DNA of 64,000 nt from Firmicutes bacterium UBA3572 (GTDB lineage Bacteria; Bacillota; Desulfotomaculia; Desulfotomaculales; Desulforudaceae), in contig DFNH01000034.1 in the NCBI GenBank assembly GCA_002375985.1, forward strand, positions 44,987-108,986. Direction: 5' to 3'. A model generated the notes under the pieces. It did not search any database, had not been told where the DNA came from, and was given only the letters and a program-made list of their open reading frames with translations. The position numbers and the translations under genes were made by a program. Below, piece by piece: positions 17,038-26,500 of the stretch (position 1 is its first letter; each line of letters starts with the position of its first letter).

Positions 17038-17062
17038 AAGCGGAAATAAAATGTGATAGTAT
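17034..17062 (+). promoter_or_regulatory. Sigma-A promoter of ftsH
   Basis: TTGAAA at 17034-17039 and TAGTAT at 17057-17062 with a 17-base spacer; the -35 overlaps the tilS stop codon. Expected start near 17069, about 40 bases before ftsH. Confidence 0.55.
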
Positions 17063-17110
17063 ACCTCTGTTACGGACCAACTAGCGAAAAGTCCGGAGGG
17101 AGGGGACTTA

Positions 17111-18958
17111 TTGAACCGTATTCTCAAAAATCTCAGTATATACATTTTGATCGTCCTGGTGGTTATTGCCCTCCTCAAATATAGCTCTCCGGGGACGAAC
17201 GACGTGCGGTCCATGAACTACAGTGAGTTCTTCGAGGCGCTAAACCGGGGCCAGGTGGCGTCGGTCGTGATCAAGACCGACGCGGAAACGAACATCATCA
17301 CCGGCACCTTAAGGGACGGCACCCGTTTCGAAACCAAGGGCCCGGCGGCCGACCAGGGATTAATAAATATGCTCCGGGACAAAAACGTGCAGCATATACA
17401 GGAACTTCCGGATCGTCCCAGCTGGCTGACCACCATGTTCCTGTCTTTCCTGCCGGTTTTGCTTTTAGTCGGGTTGTTCCTTTTTCTCATGCAGCAGAGT
17501 CAGGGCGGCGGCAGCCGGGTGATGTCTTTCGGCAAGAGCCGGGCCAAGCTCCATACCCAGGAAAAACCGCAGGTAACCTTCGCGGATGTGGCCGGGGTGG
17601 AAGAGGTCCGGGAGGAACTGGAGGAACTGGTCGATTTCCTCAAGGATCCCAGCAAGTTTCGCGACATCGGTGCCCGGATCCCCAAGGGTGTGCTACTTTT
17701 CGGGCCGCCCGGTACCGGTAAAACGCTTTTGGCGCGGGCGGTGGCCGGCGAGGCCGGCGTGCCTTTTTACAGCATCAGCGGTTCGGACTTCGTCGAGATG
17801 TTTGTGGGCGTTGGTGCGTCGCGAGTACGGGACCTCTTTGAGAACGCCAAAAAGCATTCACCCTGCATCGTGTTCATTGACGAAATTGACGCGGTGGGGC
17901 GCCAGCGGGGTGCCGGTCTCGGCGGCGGCCACGACGAACGGGAGCAGACTCTCAACCAGTTGCTGGTGGAAATGGACGGTTTCGATCCGCACGAGGGGAT
18001 CATCGTGATCGCGGCTACCAACCGTCCGGACATCCTGGACCCGGCCCTGTTGCGACCGGGGCGTTTTGACCGGCAGATCGTGGTCAGTCGACCGGACGTG
18101 AACGGCCGGAAGGAGATCCTCAAGGTACACGCCCGCAACAAGCCGCTGGCCGAAGACGTGGACCTTGATGTCATCGCCCGGCGCACGCCTGGTTTTTCCG
18201 GGGCCGACCTGGAGAACCTAATGAACGAGGCGGCGCTGTTGGCAGCGCGGGCGAACAAGAAGCGCATCGGCATGGAAGAACTCGAGAATGCGATCGAACG
18301 GGTAATCGCCGGACCGGCGAAAAAATCGCGGGTAATCAGCGATTTCGAGAAGAAGCTGGTTTCCTACCACGAGGCCGGACATGCGCTGGTGAGCTACTTT
18401 TTGCCGAACAGCGACCCGGTGCATAAGATTTCCATTATTCCCCGCGGCCGGGCCGGTGGTTACACCCTGCTTTTGCCCAAGGAGGAGCGCTACTACGCCA
18501 CCCGGTCACAGCTTCTGGATCAGATTACTATGCTGCTGGGCGGGCGGGTGGCCGAGGCCCTGGTGCTGAAGGAAATCAGCACCGGTGCGCAGAATGACCT
18601 TGAGCGGGCTACCGAAACCGCCCGCAAGATGATCATGGAATACGGTATGAGCGACGAACTCGGGCCGTTGACCCTGGGGCGCAAACAGGACACGCCCTTC
18701 CTGGGGCGGGATCTGGCCCGCGACCGCAACTACTCCGAGGAGGTGGCCAGCGCCATCGATCAGGAAGTGCGGCGCATCATCGACGAATGCTACCACCGGG
18801 CCGAGAATATCCTCAAGGAGAATATGGACGGTCTACACCTGGTGGCCAATACGCTGTTTGAAAAAGAGACTATTGAGGGCCGGGAATTCGAGATTCTGAT
18901 GAAGGAGGCCGCTGGCAAGAGGACCAAGCCGGCGGCGGCGCAGCAAGGAGGGGCATAA
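17111..18958 (+). CDS. ftsH: ATP-dependent zinc metalloprotease FtsH
   Basis: Membrane-anchored AAA+ protease that degrades damaged membrane proteins and regulators. The 615-residue protein has an N-terminal TM helix (about 8-24), an extracytoplasmic domain, a second TM (about 110-127), the AAA module with Walker A GPPGTGKT (198-205) and Walker B IVFIDEIDAVG, the second region of homology, and the M41 protease with HEAGH (420-424) and a downstream DLERAT-type zinc ligand region. TTG start behind GGAGGGAGGGG. Unlike Bacillus, no hpt gene lies between tilS and ftsH. ndk follows after four bases. Confidence 0.97.
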   Translation: MNRILKNLSIYILIVLVVIALLKYSSPGTNDVRSMNYSEFFEALNRGQVASVVIKTDAETNIITGTLRDGTRFETKGPAADQGLINMLRDKNVQHIQELPDRPSWLTTMFLSFLPVLLLVGLFLFLMQQSQGGGSRVMSFGKSRAKLHTQEKPQVTFADVAGVEEVREELEELVDFLKDPSKFRDIGARIPKGVLLFGPPGTGKTLLARAVAGEAGVPFYSISGSDFVEMFVGVGASRVRDLFENAKKHSPCIVFIDEIDAVGRQRGAGLGGGHDEREQTLNQLLVEMDGFDPHEGIIVIAATNRPDILDPALLRPGRFDRQIVVSRPDVNGRKEILKVHARNKPLAEDVDLDVIARRTPGFSGADLENLMNEAALLAARANKKRIGMEELENAIERVIAGPAKKSRVISDFEKKLVSYHEAGHALVSYFLPNSDPVHKISIIPRGRAGGYTLLLPKEERYYATRSQLLDQITMLLGGRVAEALVLKEISTGAQNDLERATETARKMIMEYGMSDELGPLTLGRKQDTPFLGRDLARDRNYSEEVASAIDQEVRRIIDECYHRAENILKENMDGLHLVANTLFEKETIEGREFEILMKEAAGKRTKPAAAQQGGA

Positions 18959-18962
18959 CGTT

Positions 18963-19415
18963 TTGGAAAGAACCTTTGTGATGGTCAAGCCCGACGGTGT
19001 CCAGCGCGGTCTGGCGGGCGAAATCATCTCCCGGTTCGAACGGCGGGGATTAAAACTGGTGGCGCTGAAGATGCTGCAGATCGACCGGGACCTGGCCGAG
19101 CGGCATTACAGAGAGCACCGCGACAAGCCATTCTTTGAGAACCTGGTCAAGTACATCACCTCGGGACCGGTAGTGGCCATGGTCCTGGAGGGGCCGAACG
19201 TGATCGCCACGGTCCGGGACATGTTGGGGGCGACACAGCCGGCCAAGGCCTTGGCCGGCACGATTCGCGGTACTTACGCCGTCGACGTCGGTCGGAATAT
19301 TGTCCACGGTTCGGACTCCCCGGAAAGTGCCGCCCGGGAGATCGGACTCTTCTTTGCGGAGTCGGAATTGCTGACCTGGGACCGTGCCCTTGAGACCTGG
19401 ATTTACGAGTCGTAA
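18963..19415 (+). CDS. ndk: Nucleoside diphosphate kinase
   Basis: Transfers the gamma phosphate of ATP to NDPs through a phosphohistidine. The 150-residue protein begins MERTFVMVKPDGVQRGLAGE and has the active-site histidine motif NIVHGSDSPESA. Start is TTG four bases after the ftsH stop, with AGGAGGGG inside the end of ftsH, so translation is coupled. Length is normal. Confidence 0.97.
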   Translation: MERTFVMVKPDGVQRGLAGEIISRFERRGLKLVALKMLQIDRDLAERHYREHRDKPFFENLVKYITSGPVVAMVLEGPNVIATVRDMLGATQPAKALAGTIRGTYAVDVGRNIVHGSDSPESAAREIGLFFAESELLTWDRALETWIYES

Positions 19416-19422
19416 CGTGGTG

Positions 19423-19499
19423 GGTCAGACCCCAAGTCTTGAACAGCTTCACGGCGGGTAACCCCGTGTGGCGGTGCTTGCTGTTTTGGGAGTCTGGCC
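19423..19499. repeat. 77-base palindromic element upstream of fhs
   Basis: GGTCAGAC-CCCAA at 19423-19435 pairs with TTGGG-A-GTCTGGCC at 19486-19499 in a 13-bp stem with one bulged A. Inside it AACAGC (19442-19447) pairs with GCTGTT, and CACG/CGTG with GGG/CCC form an apical hairpin. No T run follows, so it is not a standard terminator. It sits between ndk and fhs, 53 bases before the fhs start. It could be a REP-like palindrome or a structured leader. Confidence 0.55.
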
Positions 19500-19551
19500 T
19501 ATTCTGTTGCGGCAATTATTCTGCGCCTACCGACACGTTGGGGGTTTTTAG

Positions 19552-21252
19552 ATGCGGCTACGGACTGACCTGGAGATTGCGCAGGCACACCGGCTCGTAC
19601 CGATCACGGAGATTGCGGCTTCCGTTGGCTTACGGGAAGAAGACCTGGAGCTCTACGGCCGCTACAAGGCCAAGATCGGCCTCCATGTATTAGAACGACT
19701 CCAAGAACGACCGGACGGCAAGCTGATCGCCGTCACGGCCGTTACCCCGACGCCGCTGGGCGAAGGGAAAACCCTGACCACCATCGGTTTGACCCAGGGC
19801 CTGGGCCGGATCGGCAAGCGGGCGATCTGCACTTTGCGACAGCCGTCTATGGCACCGGTCTTTGGTATTAAGGGCGGAGCTGCCGGCGGCGGCTACGCCC
19901 AGGTTGTACCCATGGAGGATCTAAATCTGCACTTTACCGGCGACCTGCACGCGGTGGCTCAGGCCCATAACCTGCTGGCCGCGTTGGTGGACGCCTCGCT
20001 GTTCCACGGTAACCCCCTGGGGATTGACCCCCATACCGTGACTTGGCCGCGCACCCTGGATGTGAACGACCGGGTGCTGCGAAATATAGTGGTGGGTTTG
20101 GGTGGGCCGCTGAACGGTTATCCCCGGCAAACCGGCTTCGAAGTCACCGCCGCTTCCGAGGTGATGGCCATCCTGGCCTTGACTTCCGGCTTCCAGGACC
20201 TGCGCCGGCGCCTGGGACGGATAATTGTGGCGTTTGACCGTACGGGAAAACCCGTTAGCGCCGAGGACCTGCGCGCCGCCGGGGCCATGGCGGCGATCCT
20301 GCGGGAAGCGGTGAAACCCAACCTGGTCCAGACCCTGGAAGGTCAGCCCTGCATCGTGCACACCGGGCCGTTCGGCAACATTGCCCATGGGCAGTCTTCG
20401 GTGCTGGCCGACCGGATCGCCCTCAAGCTGGCCGATTATGTGGTGACCGAGAGCGGGTTTGGTGCCGATTTGGGGCTGCAGAAATTCATGGACATCAAGT
20501 GCCGGCAATCGGGGCTCTGCCCGGACTGTGTCGTGATTACCTGCACGGTACGGTCGGTAAAGATGCACGGCGGGGTCGGCCGCATTAAGGCCGGTAAGCC
20601 CCTACCCGAAGAGATCCGGCGGGAAAACGTACCGGCTGTGGAGGCAGGCTGCCAAAACCTGGCCCACATGATTAAAATTGCCAGGTATTACGGTGTTCCG
20701 GTGGTGGTGGCGGTTAACCGTTTCCTGGATGATACCGACGCCGAGGTGGAGACGATTTTGCGGGAGGCGTTGCGGGCTGGGGCGCGGAGTGCGCACCAGA
20801 TGAACGCCTGGGCCGAGGGGGGCGCCGGCGCGGTTGACCTTGCCGCCGGGGTGGTTGAGGCCTGTGCGTGTGGCACCGGCTTCCGGTTGCTGTATCCGGA
20901 TGATCTGTCGATTAAGGAAAAGATAGGGATTATGGCGAGGATGGTATACAACGCGGACGGCGTGAGTTACGATCCCCAGGCAGAAGAGAAAATCGGCCGG
21001 TTCGAGGCGCTGGGCTGGGGCCGGCTGCCGATCTGCATGGCCAAGACCCATCTATCTATTTCTCATAACCCAACTTGGCGTAATGTCCCTGCAGGCTACG
21101 TTTTCCCGATCCGGGACATTCGTGCCTCACTGGGAGCGGGTTTTTTGTATCCACTGGCGGGGGCCATACTGACCATGCCCGGTCTACCGTCGGAACCGGC
21201 GGCGTTTAATATCGATATCGATAGTGAAGGGCGAATTAAGGGGCTTTTTTAG
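19552..21252 (+). CDS. fhs: Formate-tetrahydrofolate ligase
   Basis: Makes 10-formyl-THF from formate, THF and ATP; the methyl-branch entry step of the Wood-Ljungdahl pathway and a one-carbon source for purines. The 566-residue protein is full length, with the ATP-binding loop TPTPLGEGKTLTTIGL near residues 64-79, and KGGAAGGGYAQVVPMED and FNIDIDSEGRIKGLF at the C terminus. ATG start with a GTTGGGGG stretch upstream as a weak ribosome site. Monocistronic in appearance. The companion one-carbon genes are not in the window. Confidence 0.97.
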   Translation: MRLRTDLEIAQAHRLVPITEIAASVGLREEDLELYGRYKAKIGLHVLERLQERPDGKLIAVTAVTPTPLGEGKTLTTIGLTQGLGRIGKRAICTLRQPSMAPVFGIKGGAAGGGYAQVVPMEDLNLHFTGDLHAVAQAHNLLAALVDASLFHGNPLGIDPHTVTWPRTLDVNDRVLRNIVVGLGGPLNGYPRQTGFEVTAASEVMAILALTSGFQDLRRRLGRIIVAFDRTGKPVSAEDLRAAGAMAAILREAVKPNLVQTLEGQPCIVHTGPFGNIAHGQSSVLADRIALKLADYVVTESGFGADLGLQKFMDIKCRQSGLCPDCVVITCTVRSVKMHGGVGRIKAGKPLPEEIRRENVPAVEAGCQNLAHMIKIARYYGVPVVVAVNRFLDDTDAEVETILREALRAGARSAHQMNAWAEGGAGAVDLAAGVVEACACGTGFRLLYPDDLSIKEKIGIMARMVYNADGVSYDPQAEEKIGRFEALGWGRLPICMAKTHLSISHNPTWRNVPAGYVFPIRDIRASLGAGFLYPLAGAILTMPGLPSEPAAFNIDIDSEGRIKGLF

Positions 21253-21299
21253 GGGGAGAGTCCGGGATTCAGAATCCAGAATGGATTACTCAAGAAGGC

Positions 21300-21419
21300 G
21301 GGGCACCAGAGGCAGGAAACCCCATCGCATTCGCAGATGGCGGTGCCCACCCGGAGCAGTCACGAAGGACACTTACCCTACCCGTAAGTGGGCTGGCCGT
21401 TTGGCCGGTAGAACGTGAT
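21300..21419 (+). other. Structured intergenic segment after fhs
   Basis: No gene lies between 21253 and 21676. This segment can fold into stable stems: GGGCACC (21301-21307) with GGTGCCC (21342-21348) enclosing CCATC/GATGG; then TCACG/CGTGA closing a three-way junction made of CACTTAC/GTAAGTG and CTGGCC/GGCCGG. I do not recognise a riboswitch family. A copy of a dispersed 49-base repeat follows directly. Confidence 0.35.
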
Positions 21420-21468
21420 CTTGTGGATAACCTGGCGCTTATCCACAAAATATGCCTGACCCCTTTTC
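21420..21468 (+). repeat. Dispersed 49-base repeat, copy A, with inverted DnaA boxes
   Basis: Perfect 10-base arms TTGTGGATAA (21421-21430) and TTATCCACAA (21439-21448) around an 8-base spacer; each arm contains a consensus DnaA box. The element then reads AATATGCCTGACCCCTTTTC. A second, diverged copy lies on the opposite strand at 30704-30752, agreeing at about four in five positions. Confidence 0.6.
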
Positions 21469-21624
21469 TTTTCCACACCTTCTTGGTGATATGATCGTCG
21501 GTGATCGCCGGGGCGCCTTTTTTACAAAGGTTTTGCAGGCGGTGGTCAGGCAAGTTTCCGCAAAAAATAAAATATCTCATACTTTTAAAATACGCCTGGT
21601 CGTGGTTGTTAGCCGGTTTGTTTG

Positions 21625-21653
21625 TTGACCTATGCTCTATACAGGCGTATAAT
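21625..21653 (+). promoter_or_regulatory. Sigma-A promoter of the DUF134-mrp unit
   Basis: TTGACC at 21625-21630 and a perfect TATAAT at 21648-21653, 17-base spacer. The DUF134 ATG lies 24 bases downstream. Confidence 0.7.
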
Positions 21654-21676
21654 TTCCGTGATAAGGGTGAGAGTGC

Positions 21677-22144
21677 ATGGGAAGACCGCCAAAATGTCGC
21701 CGGGTGGAGTTTATGCCCCAGTGCACCTACTTCAAGCCGGCCGGTGTCCCCCTGTGGAGCCTGAAAGACGTTGGTCTGACGGTGGAAGAGGTCGAGGCTC
21801 TGCGCCTCAAGGATTTGGAGGGTCTGGAACAGGAAAGCTGTGCCGAGCGGATGGGCATCTCACGGCCCACGTTCCAGCGCATCTTGACCAGTGCGCGGAA
21901 CAAAGTGGCCCAGGCGTTGGTCTACGGAAAGGCCATCCGGGTGGAGGGTGGCAATTTCGAGTATGTCTCGCGCCGTCTGCAGTGCGTCCGGTGCCGGCAC
22001 GAATGGGAGCGCCGGCCCAGCGAGCCGGTGGACATCCGTTGCCCGCGCTGTTCCGGTACCGAGATCACGTCCGCATTCGGCCGTCGCGATTGCCGAAAGC
22101 GGGGCGGCCGGCGGCGGTGGGCTGAAAGCGGTCCGCACAATTAA
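21677..22144 (+). CDS. DUF134 family HTH protein with zinc ribbon
   Basis: Probable DNA-binding regulator of unknown target. The 155-residue protein begins MGRPPKCRRVEFMPQCTYFK, the DUF134 signature, followed by a sigma region 4-type helix-turn-helix (about 38-85: LTVEEVEALRLKDLEGLEQE, then CAERMGISRPTFQRIL). The C-terminal part adds CVRCRHEW and RCPRCSG, two CxxC pairs that look like a zinc ribbon, and a basic tail. Preceded by a strong sigma-A promoter. An Mrp/NBP35-type ATPase follows 33 bases later; this pairing suggests shared function in metal or Fe-S metabolism. Confidence 0.85.
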   Translation: MGRPPKCRRVEFMPQCTYFKPAGVPLWSLKDVGLTVEEVEALRLKDLEGLEQESCAERMGISRPTFQRILTSARNKVAQALVYGKAIRVEGGNFEYVSRRLQCVRCRHEWERRPSEPVDIRCPRCSGTEITSAFGRRDCRKRGGRRRWAESGPHN

Positions 22145-22177
22145 TCCATAACACGGAGAAAGTGGGGGAAATGCCTA

Positions 22178-23098
22178 ATGCCTTCGGAAAAAAACAACGG
22201 TGGTACCTGTCAAGCGTTTTCCAGCGGGGGCTGCCCGGGTGCGGCTTCCTGCAGCTTGCCGGAGGCCCGAACCTGCGGCCAGGGCACTCCGTCTAAAGCC
22301 GTTCAGATTCTGGCGCCTAACGAACACACCGCGGTGAAGCACATCGTGGCCGTGATGAGCGGCAAGGGAGGCGTCGGCAAATCGACGGTCACCGCACTGC
22401 TGGCCACGACGTTGGCGCGCCAGGGTTATAAAGTGGGCATCCTGGACGCTGACCTTACCGGGCCGAGTATCCCCAAGCTTTTCGGGCTCCGGGAGCGTCC
22501 CGATATCGACGTGGAAGCCATTAAGCCGGTATCCAGCCCGGTATACGGCATCAAGGTTTTCTCGATCAATCTGCTGCTGGAGCGCGAAGACGAGCCGGTA
22601 ATCTGGCGAGGGCCGATCGTGGCCGGTGCGATACAACAGTTTTGGACCGAAGTGGCCTGGGGCGAATTGGACTATCTCCTGGTGGACCTGCCGCCTGGAA
22701 CGGGTGACGCGCCCCTGACGGTGCTGCAGTCCCTGCCGGTAGGTGGGGTACTGATGGTTTCCGGGCCTCAGGAGTTGGCGGTGATGGTGGTCCGTAAGGC
22801 CATTCGGATGACGCAAAAGATCGGTGTGCCCTTGTTGGGCCTGGTAGAGAATATGAGCTATGTTCTTTGCTCCAAATGCGGCGAAAAGCTGGAGATTTTC
22901 GGCCCGTCCAAAGCCGAAAAGGTGGCCGATGACACCGGCCTGCGCCTGCTGGGGCGCATCCCCATCGACCCGGGGTTGACAAGCCTAAGTGACCGCGGCG
23001 AAATCGAAAAGTACGAAACGGAAGTCCTTGCCCATCTCCCGGCCCGCCTGGACCAGGTGATGGACCAAAAGCCGGCGGCGCCGGTGACTCAAAGCTAA
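22178..23098 (+). CDS. Mrp/NBP35-type P-loop ATPase, Fe-S cluster carrier
   Basis: Predicted iron-sulfur cluster carrier or assembly ATPase. The 306-residue protein has a cysteine-bearing N-terminal extension (C11, C19, C25, C33), then the deviant Walker A loop SGKGGVGKST at 61-70, the switch region LDADLTGPSIPKLFG, Walker B LLVDLPPGTGD, and CSKCGEKLEIFG near 232-243 with the CxxC that bridges a cluster between subunits. ATG start. It follows DUF134 closely and precedes the Fe-S-rich hdr operon, which is consistent with, but does not prove, a role in maturing it. Confidence 0.92.
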   Translation: MPSEKNNGGTCQAFSSGGCPGAASCSLPEARTCGQGTPSKAVQILAPNEHTAVKHIVAVMSGKGGVGKSTVTALLATTLARQGYKVGILDADLTGPSIPKLFGLRERPDIDVEAIKPVSSPVYGIKVFSINLLLEREDEPVIWRGPIVAGAIQQFWTEVAWGELDYLLVDLPPGTGDAPLTVLQSLPVGGVLMVSGPQELAVMVVRKAIRMTQKIGVPLLGLVENMSYVLCSKCGEKLEIFGPSKAEKVADDTGLRLLGRIPIDPGLTSLSDRGEIEKYETEVLAHLPARLDQVMDQKPAAPVTQS

Positions 23099-23178
23099 TA
23101 CCGGAATCCCGGATAACAAGCACGTACCAAGAGTCATAGGCTGACCCCCCAATCTTTGTTTTTTGTTGTTCGATATTA

Positions 23179-23222
23179 GAGACAATATAATGAAACGAAA
23201 GAGACAATCTAATGAAACAAAG
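23179..23222. repeat. Tandem 22-base direct repeat upstream of hdrA
   Basis: Two adjacent 22-base units, each reading GAGACAATnTAATGAAACnAAA apart from the last base of the second. They end 60 bases upstream of the -35 of the hdrA promoter, at two helical turns' spacing. This is the layout of paired activator sites, but the protein is unknown. Confidence 0.6.
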
Positions 23223-23282
23223 CAAAAAACGCAGTGATTTCAAGGGGTTTGGTGCGGTGAGCGAAATTGCCTGAATAGTGAA

Positions 23283-23311
23283 TTGACAGTGAAGGGTAAT
23301 CCCGTTATACT
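23283..23311 (+). promoter_or_regulatory. Strong sigma-A promoter of the hdr operon
   Basis: A perfect TTGACA at 23283-23288 and TATACT at 23306-23311 with a 17-base spacer. The expected transcript starts near 23318 and has a 220-base leader containing an A/T-rich TTTATTAGTTTATTAG tract before hdrA. Confidence 0.75.
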
Positions 23312-23537
23312 CATGGACAAGATGGGGGCCCGTCTCTTTGGGCCATACCAGGATGGAACATGATTTCCTCAATAATTTATTTTATTAGTTTATTAGTAAA
23401 TTAGTAATTTGGCTAGCTGACCATTTTGACGAAGGGGGGATAAACGCCGGACAAACGAGAACGCGGCCGAGTGTTTCTAAAGTTCTCAGCCCGGCACCTG
23501 CCGGGACGTTCAAAAGGGAGGACGGGTGTGATACGGT

Positions 23538-26500
23538 ATGCCAGATAAAATTGGAGCGGTAATGGTGGTGGGTGGTGGTATCGCCGGTGTGCAGGCGTCT
23601 TTGGATCTGGCCGATGCCGGATATTATGTGTACCTGGTGGAAGCCTCCACGGCCATCGGCGGAACCATGGCCCAGCTGGACAAGACCTTCCCCACTAACG
23701 ACTGTTCGATATGTATCCTCTCGCCCAAGCTCGTGGAATGTGACCGGCATCCCAACATCGAGCTTTTGACCCTGGCCCAACTGGTGGGTCTGGAGGGCGA
23801 ACCGGGCAAGTTTAAAGCGACGGTATTCCAGAAACCCCGGTACGTTGATCCCGACAAATGCGTCGGTTGCGGTGACTGTGCGGCCAAATGTCCGGTGAAG
23901 TTGCCCGATGAATTCAACGAAGGCATCAACGTTCGGAAGATCATCAGCAGCAAGTACGCGCAGGCGGTACCCAACACTTACGCGATTACCCATCCCGAAA
24001 AGTGTCTTTACCTGACCAAGGGCGTGCAGACCGGCAAACCGGTGTGTATGCTCTGCCAGAAGGCGTGCGGCAAGGACGCCATCAATTTCGAAGATAAGGA
24101 AAAGACCTTCACCCTGGACGTGGGCGCGGTGATCCTGACGCCCGGTTTCGACGAGTTCGACCCCACAGCCATCAAGTCCCTGGGTTACGGCACCTATCCA
24201 AACGTCGTTACCAGTATCGAATTCGAGCGCATCCTCAGCGCGTCCGGTCCCTTCCAGGGACACCTGGTCCGGCCTTCCGACCACAAGGAACCCAAGAAGA
24301 TCGCCTGGATTCAGTGCGTCGGTTCCCGGGATGTGAAGGCTCGCAGTTACTGTTCCTCGGTTTGCTGCACCTACGCGATCAAGGAGGCTATCATCGCCAA
24401 GGAACACAGCGAGCAGCCGCTGGATACCGCCATCTTCTATATGGATATGCGGACCTTCGGCAAAGGCTTTGAGACCTACTTTGAGCGGGCAAAGGAACAG
24501 GGCATCCGGTTTATCTGCTCCCGCATTTTCGAGATTGGTCCCGGGGCGAACGAAGGGGACCTGAAGATCCGGTACGCCAGCGAGGACGGTACCGTGAGTT
24601 ACGAAGAATTCGATATGGTGGTGCTGTCCGTCGGTCTGCAGCCGTCCAAGAGCGCTATCGAGACGGCCGAGAAGATCGGGGTTAAGCTCAATACCTACAA
24701 CTTCGCCGCTACTTCGACCGCCGCGCCGGTGGAAACCTCCCGGCCGGGCGTGTTCGTCTGCGGCGCCTTCCAGAGCCCGATGGACATTCCGCAGACCGTG
24801 ATGCAGGCCAGCGCGGCGGCCAGCTGTGCCGGCACGCTTCTGGCCGAGGCGCGCGGTAGCCTGATCAAGAAAGAGGAACCGCCCGCCGAGATTGACGTAA
24901 GCGGCCAGGAACCGCGCATCGGCGTCTTCGTCTGCCACTGCGGCATCAACATCGGGGCGGTCGTTGATGTGCCGGCGGTGCGCGACTACATCGCCACCCT
25001 GCCGAACGTCGTGTACTGCACCGACAACCTGTACAGCTGTTCCTCGGACACCCAGGAGGCCATTAAGGAAGCGATCAAGGCGCACAAGCTCAACCGTGTG
25101 GTGGTTGCCTCCTGCACCCCCCGGACGCACGAGCCGCTCTTCCGGGCGACCTGTGCGGAAGCGGGCTTAAACCCCTACCTGTTTGAGATGGCCAACATCC
25201 GTGAGCACTGCTCCTGGGTCCACATGAAGGACAAGGAGACGGCCACGAAAAAGGCGAAGGAAATCGTCCGCCGGGCGGTGGCCAAGGCCCGTCTGCTGGA
25301 GCCGCTTTCCACAGTCAGCCTCGGCATCAACAAGGCGGCGCTGGTCGTCGGCGGCGGTATCGCCGGCATGAACGCCGCGCTGGATCTGGCTAACCAGGGC
25401 TTTGCGGTCAGCCTGGTGGAGAAGGCCGAGGCGCTGGGCGGCATGGCGCGTAAGATCCACTACACGCTCGAGGGCATGGATGTCCAGGCTTACCTGAGCG
25501 GTCTGATCAACAGCGTGAACGCCAACCCGAACATCAAGGTGTACACCAACGCCAGGATCACCGAGGTTTCCGGCTACGTCGGCAACTTTGTCACCAAGGT
25601 GGACGTGGGCGGCACGATTCAGGAGATCCAGCACGGCGCGACCATCATCGCTATAGGCGCTCAGGAACTGAAGACCGACGAATATCTCTGCGGCCAAGAT
25701 CCGCGGGTCATCACCGGCCTGGAACTGGAAGAAGAGATCGTCAAGGGTTCGGACCGGGTCAAGAACGCCAAGAGCGTCGTGATGATCAACTGCGTCGGTT
25801 CCCGCGAAGAGGGCCGTATGTACTGCAGCCGGATCTGCTGCAGCGAGGCGGTCAAGAATGCCCTCAAGCTGAAGGAAGCAAATCCCGACGTGAACGTGTA
25901 CGTGCTGTACCGGGATATGCGTACGTATAGCTTCAAGGAAGACTACTACAAGGAAGCACGGGGCAAGGGCGTTATCTTCCTCCGCTACGGCCTGGCGTCG
26001 AAGCCCGTGGTCAAAGCCGAGGGCGGGACGCTCTTGGTTAGCGTCAAGGATCCGGTCCTGCAGCAGGAATTCAACATTGAGGCCGACCTGGTGGCGCTGG
26101 GCGTGGCCACCGTAGCTCCGGAGGACGGCAAGGAGATCGGGCAGTTCTACAAAGTGTCGCTGAACGACGAGGGCTTCTTCCTCGAAGCGCACATGAAGCT
26201 GCGGCCGGTGGACTTCGCCACCGACGGCGTGTTCCTCTGCGGCTTGGCCCACGGTCCCAAGTTCATCGAGGAGAGCATCGCCCAGGGTCGGGCGGCGGCT
26301 TCCCGGGCGACGACCGTGCTTACCCAGGACGCGCTGACCGGCGGCGGTGCGGTTTCCTTCATCGACAAGGAGAAGTGCGCGGGCTGCCGGATCTGCGTGA
26401 ACGTTTGCCCGTACAGTGCCATTTCCTTCCTGGAGGATCAGGGTGTGGCCGAGATCAACGAGGTGCTCTGCAAAGGCTGCGGGACCTGCGCGGCGGCCTG

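Noticed and set aside
19416..19551. ZTP or folate riboswitch before fhs
   Set aside because: The ZTP core (GGACCG...CCGCCTGGGC) and the THF aptamer motifs are absent; only a palindrome is present.
21293..21419. FMN or cobalamin riboswitch after fhs
   Set aside because: GGGGCA/GGCGGT-like pieces occur but the conserved aptamer cores do not line up, and no matching gene follows.
23385..25130. Long reverse-strand open frame opposite hdrA (581 codons)
   Set aside because: It lies wholly over the hdrA coding region, has a His/Gly/Arg-rich composition typical of antisense of a GC-rich gene, and shows no domain.
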